Assembly: GCA_947627625.1 (NCBI GenBank) | Contig: CANQWR010000002.1 | Coordinates: 124,001 to 188,000, forward strand | DNA length: 64,000 bases | Direction of reading: 5' to 3' | Source: an uncultured Ruminococcus sp. | GTDB taxonomy: Bacteria > Bacillota > Clostridia > Oscillospirales > Ruminococcaceae | In this document: one piece after another, positions 26,152 through 34,728 of the stretch | Position numbering within the stretch: the stretch's first letter is position 1 | Layout of the letters: each line of letters starts with the position of its first letter | Notes under the pieces: generated by a model | What the model saw: the letters and a program-made list of their open reading frames with translations, nothing else | What the model was told of the DNA's origin: nothing | The model's database searches: none | Program-made: the position numbers and the translations under genes

Positions 26152-26205
26152 AGACAATGAGGATTTGTGAATAAATTGCACTTCAAGTGCGGTAAAGGAG
26201 CAGTT

Positions 26206-27237
26206 ATGAATCTACAGGAAGTTTTCGAGGAAAATCTGAAATTTCTCACGAGGTCGACACTTGACCCCGATATTATAAAAAAGCAGTTTGTGCAGACAGA
26301 GAATTATTTTATGCAGACAGTCGGGTATGTGGATTTGCCGAGCGGACAGATAGCAGTCGGCGACCCGTTTGAATATCTCTATCAGAAAGACCTGTGTCCG
26401 CTTATGATATTGAGAGTGAGACCGGGAATATATCCCGTACAGCTGTCTTTTTCAAAGAGCAGTGTCGCAGGGATAAGAATTTGCACAGCGAGGATAAAGT
26501 TCAACCAGATGGAGGACGCTGTTTATTACGAGATAGCGGGAGAATATTTTGAGGGTTCCGATGCCTATGTGACGGGATTTCCCGCAAGTTCGGGAATGAT
26601 GGCGTTTATAAGTGCGGAGGGAGCGACGGACTACAGAAGATTTGCACTGAACTGGTACAGGGCAAATCCCGATACAAGTCTCAAAGACGGATATTTTGTT
26701 GACGTTCTTGAAGAGAGTGTCGAAAAATTTCCGCAGTACAAGAAGATGAAGGGGGACTTTGCCGAGTGGACAGTCCCGTACAATGCACACAAGATGTTCA
26801 TAACAACAACGGGTTTCGGACGTGGTTTTTATAACGCATTCTGGGGATTTGACGCAAACGGCGAAATATGTGAGCTGACAGTCCCGATGATAGACACCGA
26901 ACTCATTGACCACGCAGAAGCGGACTATATGAGAGTGTGGGACGGTGCGGAGCTGTGTCTTGCGACGAGGAGAATAGCCGAAGAGGGCTGTAACGTGGGG
27001 TATATGTACCGTGAAGAGCCCGACACGAGTTTCCCCGACAGTGGCTGGAGGTTTCTGGAGGGCAACGAGGACAGCGAGTATCTTGACGACCCCGACAATT
27101 CGACAATGATAAGTATTCACGAAATCGCCTCAAACAATCCGCTTGTGATACCCCTCCTGCACTCCCCGTGCGGTACGGCTTTTTTCAAGAATATTTACGG
27201 CGAATTTGCCGAGGATATGGCGGATATGGACTGGTAG
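26206..27237 (+). CDS. DUF4241 domain protein
   Basis: This 343-residue soluble protein of unknown role has the DUF4241 pattern: VDLPSGQIAVGDPFEYL near residue 40, RVRPGIYPVQLSFSK, a central acidic region and a FWGFDANGEICELTVPMID strand. Such proteins are often strays or linked to toxin-immunity loci in other bacteria, but nothing here shows that. ATG 26206 follows AAAGGAG; GTG 26167 is an unlikely earlier start. It lies 32 bp before cls, probably in one transcript. Confidence 0.7.
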   Translation: MNLQEVFEENLKFLTRSTLDPDIIKKQFVQTENYFMQTVGYVDLPSGQIAVGDPFEYLYQKDLCPLMILRVRPGIYPVQLSFSKSSVAGIRICTARIKFNQMEDAVYYEIAGEYFEGSDAYVTGFPASSGMMAFISAEGATDYRRFALNWYRANPDTSLKDGYFVDVLEESVEKFPQYKKMKGDFAEWTVPYNAHKMFITTTGFGRGFYNAFWGFDANGEICELTVPMIDTELIDHAEADYMRVWDGAELCLATRRIAEEGCNVGYMYREEPDTSFPDSGWRFLEGNEDSEYLDDPDNSTMISIHEIASNNPLVIPLLHSPCGTAFFKNIYGEFAEDMADMDW

Positions 27238-27269
27238 ACGACAGACGGACAGGAGGATTTTTTATAATT

Positions 27270-28838
27270 ATGAATGACGACAGAGAGACAATAAAACTGC
27301 TACCAAAAAAGAAAAAGGGCATTTTCAGAATAGTGTTCAGTCGCACCCCGATAATAGTGTTGATGCTTGCACTTGAATTTATGATAATCTTTTCGGCTTA
27401 CCACTGGCTGGAGGAGTACTTCCCGCCTTTTATCGCATTGCAGACTGTCTTTTCGATAGGAATGATTTTTTATCTTTTCAATTGCGGAATGGATTCGACA
27501 GCGAAACTCACATGGCTTGCGGTGATAATGATTGCCCCAATCCCGGGTACTATACTGCTGTGGTTCACGATGAAGGACGTGGGTCACAGGACCATCAAGG
27601 CGAGAATTGAGTATTTAATATCCGACACAAGGGAGAAGCTGAAACAGGACAGTGCAGTCCTGTCGCTGCCCGAGCTTGAAAAATCGGGAATGCGTGAAAT
27701 ATATAAATACATAAACAATACGGGCTGTTACCCCGTGTACAAGGACTGCCGTACAATGTACTTTCCGTCGGGAGAGGAAAAATTTGCGGTTATGCTGTCG
27801 GAACTTGAAAAGGCTGAGAAGTTTATATTTATGGAGTACTTCATAATCGGAGAGGGCTATATGTGGGGGAGTATCCTGAAAATACTTGCGGACAAGGCAA
27901 AAGCGGGAGTAGAAGTAAGAGTGATGTACGACGGAATGTGTGAGATGTCGACACTCTCATTTGACTACACAAAACGCATGGAAAAACTCGGCATAAAGTG
28001 CAAAGATTTTTCACCGATAAGACCTTTTATTTCCACGCATTACAACTACAGAGACCACAGAAAAATTCTTGTTATAGATAACAACGTAGCTTTCACAGGG
28101 GGAGTAAATCTTGCGGACGAGTACATAAACAGGGAGGAGCGTTTCGGACACTGGAAAGACACTGCCGTCATGGTGGAGGGCGAAGCCGTCAGGAGTTTCA
28201 CACTGATGTTTTTGCAGATGTGGAATATAACCGAAAAAACTCCGGAGTGGGACAAATGGCTAAGCAGTGATATAAGACCCGTGAAGTCGGAGGGCTTTGT
28301 CATACCGTATGCGGACAACCCTCTTGACGGCTACAAAGTGGGGGAGAGTGTCTACATGGATATTCTCTACAGGGCTGAGAAGTACGTCCACATAATGACA
28401 CCCTATCTTATTCTTGACGGCGAACTTGAAACGGCACTGAAATACACCGCACAGAGGGGTGTTGATGTCAAAATAATACTCCCCGGCATACCCGACAAGA
28501 AGTCTGCTTATTCCCTTGCAAAGACACATTACAAGTCACTCATATCGGCGGGAGTGAAAATTTACGAGTACACCCCGGGATTTGTCCACGCAAAAGTTTT
28601 TGTCAGTGATGATATAAAGGCGGTAGTCGGAACGATAAATCTTGACTACAGAAGTTTATATCATCACTTTGAGTGTGCATTGTATATGTACCTGACAGAC
28701 AGCATTCCCTTTATTGAGGAGGATTTTCGGAGTACGCTTGAAAAGTGTCGGGAAGTCACCCCCGAAACTATAAAGCACGAGAAAATCGGTTACAAGATAG
28801 AGGGCAGTATTCTGAAACTTTTTGCACCCCTTATGTGA
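27270..28838 (+). CDS. cls: Cardiolipin synthase (phospholipase D family)
   Basis: Cls condenses two phosphatidylglycerols into cardiolipin at the membrane. The 522-residue protein has two N-terminal TM segments (about residues 22-41 and 50-69), a PLDc_N region and two HKD motifs: YRDHRKILVIDNNVAFTGG and FVHAKVFVSDDIKAVVGTINLD. Length is normal for the family. ATG 27270 follows AGGAGG at 27251-27256; the open frame continues to 27168 only by overlap with the preceding gene. A bidirectional terminator follows. Confidence 0.93.
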   Translation: MNDDRETIKLLPKKKKGIFRIVFSRTPIIVLMLALEFMIIFSAYHWLEEYFPPFIALQTVFSIGMIFYLFNCGMDSTAKLTWLAVIMIAPIPGTILLWFTMKDVGHRTIKARIEYLISDTREKLKQDSAVLSLPELEKSGMREIYKYINNTGCYPVYKDCRTMYFPSGEEKFAVMLSELEKAEKFIFMEYFIIGEGYMWGSILKILADKAKAGVEVRVMYDGMCEMSTLSFDYTKRMEKLGIKCKDFSPIRPFISTHYNYRDHRKILVIDNNVAFTGGVNLADEYINREERFGHWKDTAVMVEGEAVRSFTLMFLQMWNITEKTPEWDKWLSSDIRPVKSEGFVIPYADNPLDGYKVGESVYMDILYRAEKYVHIMTPYLILDGELETALKYTAQRGVDVKIILPGIPDKKSAYSLAKTHYKSLISAGVKIYEYTPGFVHAKVFVSDDIKAVVGTINLDYRSLYHHFECALYMYLTDSIPFIEEDFRSTLEKCREVTPETIKHEKIGYKIEGSILKLFAPLM

Positions 28839-28862
28839 AAGTTAAATAATAAATAAAACTAA

Positions 28863-28900
28863 AAAATCCCGAATTTGATTTTACAGATTCGGGATTTTTG
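28863..28900. terminator. Bidirectional rho-independent terminator
   Basis: A 10-bp stem (AATCCCGAAT with ATTCGGGATT) closes a 12-base loop, with A-run and T-run on either side. It serves cls on the plus strand and the HD-domain gene on the minus strand. Confidence 0.85.
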
Positions 28901-28916
28901 ATTATTTAATTTTAAT

Positions 28917-29360
28917 TTAATCATCATTTTCAAGAAAATCTCTTGCTTTTTTGTACTTCTCACGCCAGTGCAGAATTTTTTCCTCGGATACATTGCTCCC
29001 CGGAAAAATTCTTGAAAAGTCCGAATTGTGGGCAATATCGGCGAGTTTCACGGCTTTTGCAACGGGATTTTCCTTTATCTGTTTAAGGTAATCCTCATAG
29101 GGGACACCTTTTTTGTGGGTGAGCAGTCCCACAGCCTCTGTTACTTCGGAGGGAAAATTTTTTTCAAGAAATTCAAGAGTTATATCGGTGTCCTCAACCA
29201 CATCGTGCAGGAGTGCCACACAGACGGAAATTTCGTCACTCATCTGTTCGGCGACGTGAAACGGGTGGAAGATATACGGCACACCTGTTATGTCGTACTG
29301 GTCAATGTGGGCACTGTACGCAATTTTCATAGCTTTTGCAGTAAGTTCCGTGTATATCAT
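28917..29360 (-). CDS. HD-domain protein, small alarmone hydrolase-like (MESH1/SpoT-HD)
   Basis: This 147-residue protein is only the HD hydrolase domain of the RelA/SpoT family. It shows HPFHVAEQM, the metal-binding ALLHDVVEDTDI, and KLADIAHNSD. Proteins of this size are proposed to hydrolyse (p)ppGpp or related nucleotides. It follows the amino-acid binding lipoprotein by 1 bp, so it is probably its downstream partner in a two-gene operon. Confidence 0.82.
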   Translation of the reverse strand: MIYTELTAKAMKIAYSAHIDQYDITGVPYIFHPFHVAEQMSDEISVCVALLHDVVEDTDITLEFLEKNFPSEVTEAVGLLTHKKGVPYEDYLKQIKENPVAKAVKLADIAHNSDFSRIFPGSNVSEEKILHWREKYKKARDFLENDD

Positions 29361-29361
29361 A

Positions 29362-30186
29362 TTATTTTTTAACTATTATCACCTGAGTGGAAGTGGCGTA
29401 ACTCTGTGTGAACGAGACGTTTTTCTCACGCTGTGGGTTTATGGATATTCCCGCAACACCAACGTCCGCCTGCCCTGAGTTTACAGTGGGGATTATGGAG
29501 TCAAAGTCCATATTTTTTATTTCGAGACTCATATCAAGTTCGTCACAGACAGCGTTCATTATGTCCACATCTATGCCGACAACGTTTTGACCGTCAAGGC
29601 TCTCATAGGGCGGAAACTCCGCATTTGTAGCCATGATTATATTTCCGTTCTCACGCTTTAGTTCCGCATTGGGAGTATAAGGTGTCTGGTCGGCGGAATC
29701 GCCAATCCAGTGGGAGTTTATCTCATCAATTACACCGTTTTCCTTTAGTTTTGTTATGGCATCATCGAGTTTCTGTCCGAGTTCGGTGTTTTCCTTGTTG
29801 AAAGCTATGCAGTACTCCTCTTCAACGAACGGTTCGGAGAGAATTTCAAGCCCGTCATTCTGCGAGACAAAGACTTTTGCGGGTTCGCTGTCTATTATAA
29901 CAGCGTCCACTGTCCCTGAGTTCAGAGCATCTATTGCGTCAGAACCCTTGTTGAACGGCGTGACAATAGCACCGTCAATGTCGTTTGCGAGGGTGTAGCC
30001 CGTAGTTCCGAGCTGTGTACCGACTTTTTTCCCCGACAAATCGTCTTTGCTTGTTATTTTGACGGAATTTGAAATTTCGGAGGAACTGCCCTCCACCGTG
30101 GAGACTGCCGAATCGTTATCTGTTTCGCCACAGCCCGTAAAGCAGAGCATGGAGAAGATTACGACAAGACTTAATAATTTTTTCAT
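29362..30186 (-). CDS. Amino-acid-type ABC transporter substrate-binding lipoprotein (orphan)
   Basis: This 274-residue family-3 solute-binding protein has a signal peptide with lipobox LCFTGC, so it should be lipid-anchored outside. Two lobes show GKKVGTQLGTTGYTLAND and FPPYESLDGQNVVGIDVDIMNAVCDEL, typical of polar amino acid binding. No permease or ATPase gene is adjacent; instead a small HD hydrolase follows. ATG 30186 follows AAAGGA. Confidence 0.87.
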   Translation of the reverse strand: MKKLLSLVVIFSMLCFTGCGETDNDSAVSTVEGSSSEISNSVKITSKDDLSGKKVGTQLGTTGYTLANDIDGAIVTPFNKGSDAIDALNSGTVDAVIIDSEPAKVFVSQNDGLEILSEPFVEEEYCIAFNKENTELGQKLDDAITKLKENGVIDEINSHWIGDSADQTPYTPNAELKRENGNIIMATNAEFPPYESLDGQNVVGIDVDIMNAVCDELDMSLEIKNMDFDSIIPTVNSGQADVGVAGISINPQREKNVSFTQSYATSTQVIIVKK

Positions 30187-30226
30187 TTGATTATATTTCC
30201 TTTCAAGAGTTATAGACATCACTGTA

Positions 30227-30255
30227 ATTATAGCATATATTTTTTTATTTTGCAA
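30227..30255 (-). promoter_or_regulatory. Sigma-A-type promoter for the amino-acid binding lipoprotein
   Basis: On the minus strand: TTGCAA (30255-30250), a 17-bp spacer, and TATAAT (30232-30227) with an extended -10 TGC. The ATG is 41 bp downstream. Confidence 0.7.
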
Positions 30256-30274
30256 CGTTTTTTTATAAATTATA

Positions 30275-30502
30275 ATCTTGGGGGGCTATGCCCCCCAAGC
30301 CCCCCATTAGAATTATAAGGGACAGGGGGCTTTGCCCCCTGAACCCCTGACTGGGGGCTACGCCCCCAGACCCCCATTAGAATTATAAGGGGCAGGGGGC
30401 TTTGCCCCCTGAACCCCCATTGGGGGCTCTGCCCCCAAACCCCCGTCGGGGGGAAGAATCCCCCCGAACCCCCCCATGATATTCTACTGTTTCAGTTTTG
30501 GA
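30275..30502 (+). repeat. GC-rich palindromic interspersed repeat, copy R5
   Basis: This fills most of the divergent gap between the lipoprotein and PAP2 genes. It has two tandem half-units, each starting with ATTAGAATTATAAGG followed by AGGGGGCTTTGCCCCC, and then the GGGGGGAAGAATCCCCCC palindrome. The right end (30471-30502) carries TCTACTGTTTCAGTTTTGG, the same end as the inverted repeat of R6. Confidence 0.85.
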
Positions 30503-30617
30503 GATTTGGACGTTTTCTCCCGCTCCGTAATAGTCTCCTATCGTTCTAATAAAAATTTTTGAGGGCAACGACTTCCCAACATCTCAATGTGAAGACAGTT
30601 TCCCTTAAAAAAATATT

Positions 30618-30646
30618 GACATTCGTGCGGAAATGTGAGATAATAT
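30618..30646 (+). promoter_or_regulatory. Sigma-A-type promoter for PAP2 gene
   Basis: TTGACA at 30618-30623 and GATAAT at 30641-30646 are separated by 17 bp, with an extended -10 TGA. The GTG start is at 30689. Confidence 0.72.
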
Positions 30647-30688
30647 AGATATAAAACACTGACAGACAAAGCGAAAGGGTGAGTTTTT

Positions 30689-31222
30689 GTGGCAGAAGCT
30701 ATCCGCAGGTTCGATTTCGGCGTACTGGATTTCATTCAACAAAAAATGAGGACTCCTTTTCTCGACAGGATAATCCCAAAAATAACAGTTCTCGGTGACA
30801 ACGGAATATTCTGGATAATAGCAGCAGGGATACTCATTATATTCAAGTCGTACAGGGAGTGCGGAATATCTGCACTTGCGGGAATGATGAGCGGGGTCAT
30901 TCTGGGGAACTTCATAGTAAAAAACATAGTAAGGCGTGACAGACCGTGCTGGATAAATCAGGCGGTAGATATGCTGATAGAAATTCCGAGGGACTACTCT
31001 TTTCCGTCGGGACACACTATGTCCAGTTTCATAACAGCGACAATTTTTTTCTACTATGACAAAAGAATCGGAATACCTGCATTTGTGGTGGCATTTGCGA
31101 TAGCGTTTTCGAGAATGTATTTGTATGTACACTTCCCGACGGACGTTATAGCGGGTGCATTGATAGGAATATCTATAGGTTGCGGGACTATATATTTCCT
31201 GAACAGATATTTGTTTAATTAA
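30689..31222 (+). CDS. PAP2 family phosphatase (undecaprenyl-diphosphatase-like)
   Basis: This 177-residue multi-span membrane phosphatase has all three PAP2 motifs: KNIVRRDRP, PSGHT and SRMYLYVHFPTD. Such proteins remove a phosphate from undecaprenyl pyrophosphate or phosphatidic acid outside the membrane; the sequence does not decide which. The start is GTG 30689 with AAAGGGTGAG just upstream. It is monocistronic, between a strong promoter and a terminator. Confidence 0.9.
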   Translation: MAEAIRRFDFGVLDFIQQKMRTPFLDRIIPKITVLGDNGIFWIIAAGILIIFKSYRECGISALAGMMSGVILGNFIVKNIVRRDRPCWINQAVDMLIEIPRDYSFPSGHTMSSFITATIFFYYDKRIGIPAFVVAFAIAFSRMYLYVHFPTDVIAGALIGISIGCGTIYFLNRYLFN

Positions 31223-31232
31223 AATCAAATCA

Positions 31233-31263
31233 AAAAGACCGGACTGAAAAAATCCGGTCTTTT
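31233..31263. terminator. Bidirectional rho-independent terminator
   Basis: An 11-bp stem (AAAAGACCGGA with TCCGGTCTTTT) has a 9-base loop and flanking A/T runs. It separates the convergent PAP2 gene and the GGDEF operon. Confidence 0.88.
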
Positions 31264-31283
31264 TTGTTTTTGTAATAATCTAA

Positions 31284-32480
31284 TCAAAGACTGTTTACCG
31301 TGTAGACAGCATTACCGCCGTTCATTTTGACGTTGTGGAGAGTTGTGTCAAGTTTTATCAGTAGAGAGTCAGTATTCAGGCAGTCATTGGGGAGATAGTG
31401 GTATATACTTCCCGAGACAGTGAGTTGTGCGAGTATGGAGTTAATCTGGTAGGGTGCGGACATTGTCTCCGCAATTTTCTGTGAAGTTTTCTGTGCAACG
31501 CTGTCCGAAATGTCGTCATTGAACACAAAGCAGAACTCATTACCCGTTATGTTGTAAATTTCAGCCGCTTCACCGAAATCCTGAACGAGTTTTTCAGCGA
31601 CGGCAGCGAGATATTCGTCGCCAAATTCATAGCCGAAAGTGTCGTTTATCTGTCTGAAGTTGTCAAGGTCAAAGACACCTATGTTGAACTGATCTGTCTC
31701 AAGCCTGTCACCGAGGTCGTTTTCGAGAGCGTACCTGTTCTTAAGACCTGTTAAAATATTAGTGAGAGCGATGTTCTCCATTTTCTGTTTGGACTTTTCA
31801 AGTCTTGCGGCGGAGGCGGAGAGGGCGTTACTCTGTGCCTCAATTTCAGCCTCAGCCTTCTTTGCGTTTTTGGAAACCATGTAAACGCCGATTTCACCTA
31901 TAACAAGGAACAGCACAAGGACTACCGCAGATATTATGTAGTAAAGGGTAGTTTTGCTGCTCATGTTTTCGGCGTTGAGAGAACAAAGCTCAATAGTTGC
32001 CATAAGCATTTCGTTTGCAGTCGACTCTATGGGGTAGATTTCCTGAACATAAGTGTTTTTAGCGTCATCGTAGTTGAAGTTTGAGATGACTGTGAATATC
32101 TCACTCAGCTTTTTCTGGTAAGCCATTATGGAGAGTTTAGCCTGATGGTATCTTCTTGTCTCCATATCGGAGTGACCTTTTATGTTTTCATAGTCCTCCA
32201 TATCTCTGTAAATAACGTCAAAAGAGTTGTTTATGTTCTCAATTGAACCGAGACCCTGTTCCGTACCGATGTCGGCGACGAGTAGTATGACATTTTCGTT
32301 TACCTCAGAGAGCCTGTCGCTTATCGAACTCATCTTTTCGACTGAACCCATGTTGTAACGGCTTACACGCCAAGAGTTTACATATATTAGGGTTGCAGCG
32401 GCGAGAGTGAAGAGAATCACAACTGCAATAAGGATAGCGGAGAGACCGTAACCACCCGCACTTCTGGACTTTTTCGCCAT
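31284..32480 (-). CDS. Membrane GGDEF-domain protein with degenerate motif
   Basis: The 398-residue protein has a TM segment at about residues 14-34, an extracytoplasmic four-helix region of about 130 residues, a second TM near 180-200, a coiled coil and a C-terminal GGDEF domain. The substrate loop has FDLDNFRQINDTFGYEFGDE, but the signature reads TGNEF at 312-316 instead of GGDEF/GGEEF, so cyclase activity is doubtful; it may act as a c-di-GMP/GTP sensor. It is 4 bp downstream of a sugar-binding lipoprotein gene, which suggests that the extracytoplasmic region reads the ligand state of the lipoprotein. Confidence 0.82.
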   Translation of the reverse strand: MAKKSRSAGGYGLSAILIAVVILFTLAAATLIYVNSWRVSRYNMGSVEKMSSISDRLSEVNENVILLVADIGTEQGLGSIENINNSFDVIYRDMEDYENIKGHSDMETRRYHQAKLSIMAYQKKLSEIFTVISNFNYDDAKNTYVQEIYPIESTANEMLMATIELCSLNAENMSSKTTLYYIISAVVLVLFLVIGEIGVYMVSKNAKKAEAEIEAQSNALSASAARLEKSKQKMENIALTNILTGLKNRYALENDLGDRLETDQFNIGVFDLDNFRQINDTFGYEFGDEYLAAVAEKLVQDFGEAAEIYNITGNEFCFVFNDDISDSVAQKTSQKIAETMSAPYQINSILAQLTVSGSIYHYLPNDCLNTDSLLIKLDTTLHNVKMNGGNAVYTVNSL

Positions 32481-32484
32481 TTTT

Positions 32485-33477
32485 TTATTCCTCCGTATTC
32501 AATGGATTTATAAGAAATTCTATATTCTCGTCATGAAGGTTTTCCGAATCGACAAGAGTCGCACCTGTGTCGAGAACTGTTGAAATATTTTCACCGTTTA
32601 TTAGTTTTTTTGCGTATCTCACACCGAGATAGCCCATGTTGTAGGGATTTTGTACAACGCTTGCATTGACAATTCCGTTCTCAATGTATTCGGCGATAGT
32701 GGGAGAACAGTCGAAACCGACTACCTTTATCTGACCTGCCAGACCACGTTCTTCCAGAGCATCACAGACACCGAGTGTAGAAGTTTCATTTGTACCGTAT
32801 ATAAGCGATATTTCCGGATATTTGTCTAATAGTTCATTAGCCTGTTGTTCAGCCTTTTCCCTGTCACCGTCGCAGTAGCGGATATCGTCTTTTAGAATGC
32901 TGACATTTTCGTTGGGTGAAGCGTCAACAGCGTCCACAAAACCGTCACGTCTCTCAATGGCAGTCTGAGCATTTGCCATGTGACCGATTACCGCAATAGT
33001 ACCGCCCGCATCTCCCAGAATATTTACCGCAGCTCTTCCCGCTATCTCACCGCCCGAGCGGTTCTGAGTGCTTATACAGCACTTTTTTTCGGGAGCAGTC
33101 ACATCCGAGTCGATAGTTATGACGGGTATACCCTTTGAGTCAGCATTTTTTATTGCATCGTTCAGAGCCTCCTGGTCAAGAGGAGCGAGAACTATAGCGT
33201 CTACACCTCTTGCGACAATGTCATTGACAAGCTGTACTTGGTCGTCAAGATTTGTCTCGCTCGCAGGTGCGTCATAGATGATATTTATGTTCATCTCCTC
33301 ACCCGCCTCGGCAGCACCTTTGTGGACGGTCTCCCAGTAGTCAACGCCCTGACTCTTTACTATCACAGCAACGTCGTTACTCCCCGAAGATTTCCCGCAC
33401 CCTCCGCAGACGGTCAAAGACATCAACGCCGAACACATTAGCAGACCTTGAAAAAATCTCCTCCTTTTTTTTCTCAT
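32485..33477 (-). CDS. Ribose/sugar-type periplasmic-binding lipoprotein (copy 2)
   Basis: This 330-residue RbsB-like type I solute-binding protein has a lipoprotein signal (VCGGC lipobox, near residue 26). It shows GVDAIVLAPLDQEALNDAI, GIPVITIDSDV, NRSGGEIAGRAA and GFDCSPTIAEYIENG. It is a clear paralogue of the next upstream gene over the full length. There is no permease or ATPase nearby; the next gene is a membrane GGDEF protein. AGGAGG precedes the ATG. Confidence 0.88.
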   Translation of the reverse strand: MRKKRRRFFQGLLMCSALMSLTVCGGCGKSSGSNDVAVIVKSQGVDYWETVHKGAAEAGEEMNINIIYDAPASETNLDDQVQLVNDIVARGVDAIVLAPLDQEALNDAIKNADSKGIPVITIDSDVTAPEKKCCISTQNRSGGEIAGRAAVNILGDAGGTIAVIGHMANAQTAIERRDGFVDAVDASPNENVSILKDDIRYCDGDREKAEQQANELLDKYPEISLIYGTNETSTLGVCDALEERGLAGQIKVVGFDCSPTIAEYIENGIVNASVVQNPYNMGYLGVRYAKKLINGENISTVLDTGATLVDSENLHDENIEFLINPLNTEE

Positions 33478-33571
33478 AAATGAAACCTCCTGTTTATTTT
33501 ATCAGAGCTGTCCGCAAAAATACGTCTGATCGGAGCAGTCTGTATTCAATGCTCAGACAAAAAGCCGTTCA

Positions 33572-34543
33572 CTACTCCACGGGTTCTATGAGCAGTTGTA
33601 TATTTTCCTCATCAATATTTTCGGGAGTTACGAGTGTCGCACCCGTGTCGAGAACAGGAGCAATTTTCTCACCCTCAACCAGCTTTTTGGCGTATCTCAC
33701 ACCGAGATAGCCCATGTTGTAGGGATTCTGCACGACAGTAGCACTTGCCGTTCCGTTTCGCATAAATTCGGCAAGAGTGGGGGAGCAGTCAAAGCCGACA
33801 ACTTTTATCTTGCCCGAAAGTCCCTTTTCGCTGACAGCATCGCATATTCCGAGTGTAGAGGACTCATTCACACCGTATATGAGTGACAGATCGGGGTAGT
33901 TCGCTATAAAGTCGAGAGCCTGAGCCTTAGCCTTTTCCCTGTCGCCCTCGCAGTACTGGATATCACCGACAATTTCAAGACCGCTGTTTGCGACAGCTTC
34001 TTTGAAACCCTCTATACGTTCAATAGTATTTTGTGCAGTCGTGACGTTACTGATTATTGCCACCTGACCCTGTTCACCGACAAGAGATTTGGCAGCTCTT
34101 CCCGCAATAGCACCGCCCGATTTATTCATAGTACTTATACAGGATTTTCTTTCCGTTCCGCTGACATCGGAGTCAATAGTTATAACGGGAATGCCGTTGC
34201 TGTCCGCCTCTTTTATGACCTCATTGAGAGCATCGGTGTCCGACGGTGCAAGGACTATAGCGTCAACACCCTTTTCCGCAATGTCACTGAAAAGCTCGAC
34301 TTGCTGTTGAATTTCGGATTCATTTTCGGGGGAGTCGTAAGTAACTTTTATGTCCATCTCCTCACCCGCTTCAAACGCACCTTTTTTTATTCTCGCCCAG
34401 TAGTCGCCTGTATTTTTTTTGGCTATAACCGCAACTTCAAGTCTGTCCGATGACTTCCCGCAGCCCGTGGGCAGGAGCATCATTGCAGCTGACATTGAAC
34501 ACAGCAACAGCCGTTTCAGAAATTTTTTGTATTTTTTCTGCAT
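33572..34543 (-). CDS. Ribose/sugar-type periplasmic-binding lipoprotein (copy 1)
   Basis: This 323-residue paralogue of the downstream protein has a basic signal peptide and lipobox LPTGC. Shared landmarks include GVDAIVLAPSDTDALNEVI, GIPVITIDSDV, GFDCSPTLAEFMRNG and the identical stretch VVQNPYNMGYLGVRYAKK. It is first in an apparent three-gene operon (two lipoproteins and GGDEF). The 94-bp gap to copy 2 holds no terminator I can see. Confidence 0.88.
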   Translation of the reverse strand: MQKKYKKFLKRLLLCSMSAAMMLLPTGCGKSSDRLEVAVIAKKNTGDYWARIKKGAFEAGEEMDIKVTYDSPENESEIQQQVELFSDIAEKGVDAIVLAPSDTDALNEVIKEADSNGIPVITIDSDVSGTERKSCISTMNKSGGAIAGRAAKSLVGEQGQVAIISNVTTAQNTIERIEGFKEAVANSGLEIVGDIQYCEGDREKAKAQALDFIANYPDLSLIYGVNESSTLGICDAVSEKGLSGKIKVVGFDCSPTLAEFMRNGTASATVVQNPYNMGYLGVRYAKKLVEGEKIAPVLDTGATLVTPENIDEENIQLLIEPVE

Positions 34544-34623
34544 TGTCTGAAAACCTCCATTTTTTTATTAAGTCATACTGCACGATTTGGCAGTACGCTT
34601 TCACGAACTCTGCACACAATACT

Positions 34624-34652
34624 ATTGTACCATAATATAAAAAAAATTTCAA
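34624..34652 (-). promoter_or_regulatory. Sigma-A-type promoter for the lipoprotein-GGDEF operon
   Basis: On the minus strand: TTGAAA (34652-34647), a 17-bp AT-rich spacer and TACAAT (34629-34624), about 80 bp before the ATG at 34543. Confidence 0.6.
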
Positions 34653-34728
34653 TAGATTACAGAAAATTTTATATATTTTATCTTCTTGTTTTGACGGAGA
34701 CTTGTCAGAATTTTGTTTTTTTTGTGTA

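Noticed and set aside
26167..26205. N-terminal extension of the DUF4241 protein from GTG 26167
   Set aside because: ATG 26206 has a well-placed AAAGGAG, while the GTG has none and the extra residues do not look conserved.
30275..30502. Possible CRISPR-like array
   Set aside because: Repeat units vary in length, are self-palindromic G/C runs, lack uniform spacers and no cas gene is present in the window.
32485..34543. The two sugar-binding genes as one gene split by a frameshift
   Set aside because: Each has its own signal peptide, lipobox, ribosome site and full two-lobe length, so they are tandem paralogues.
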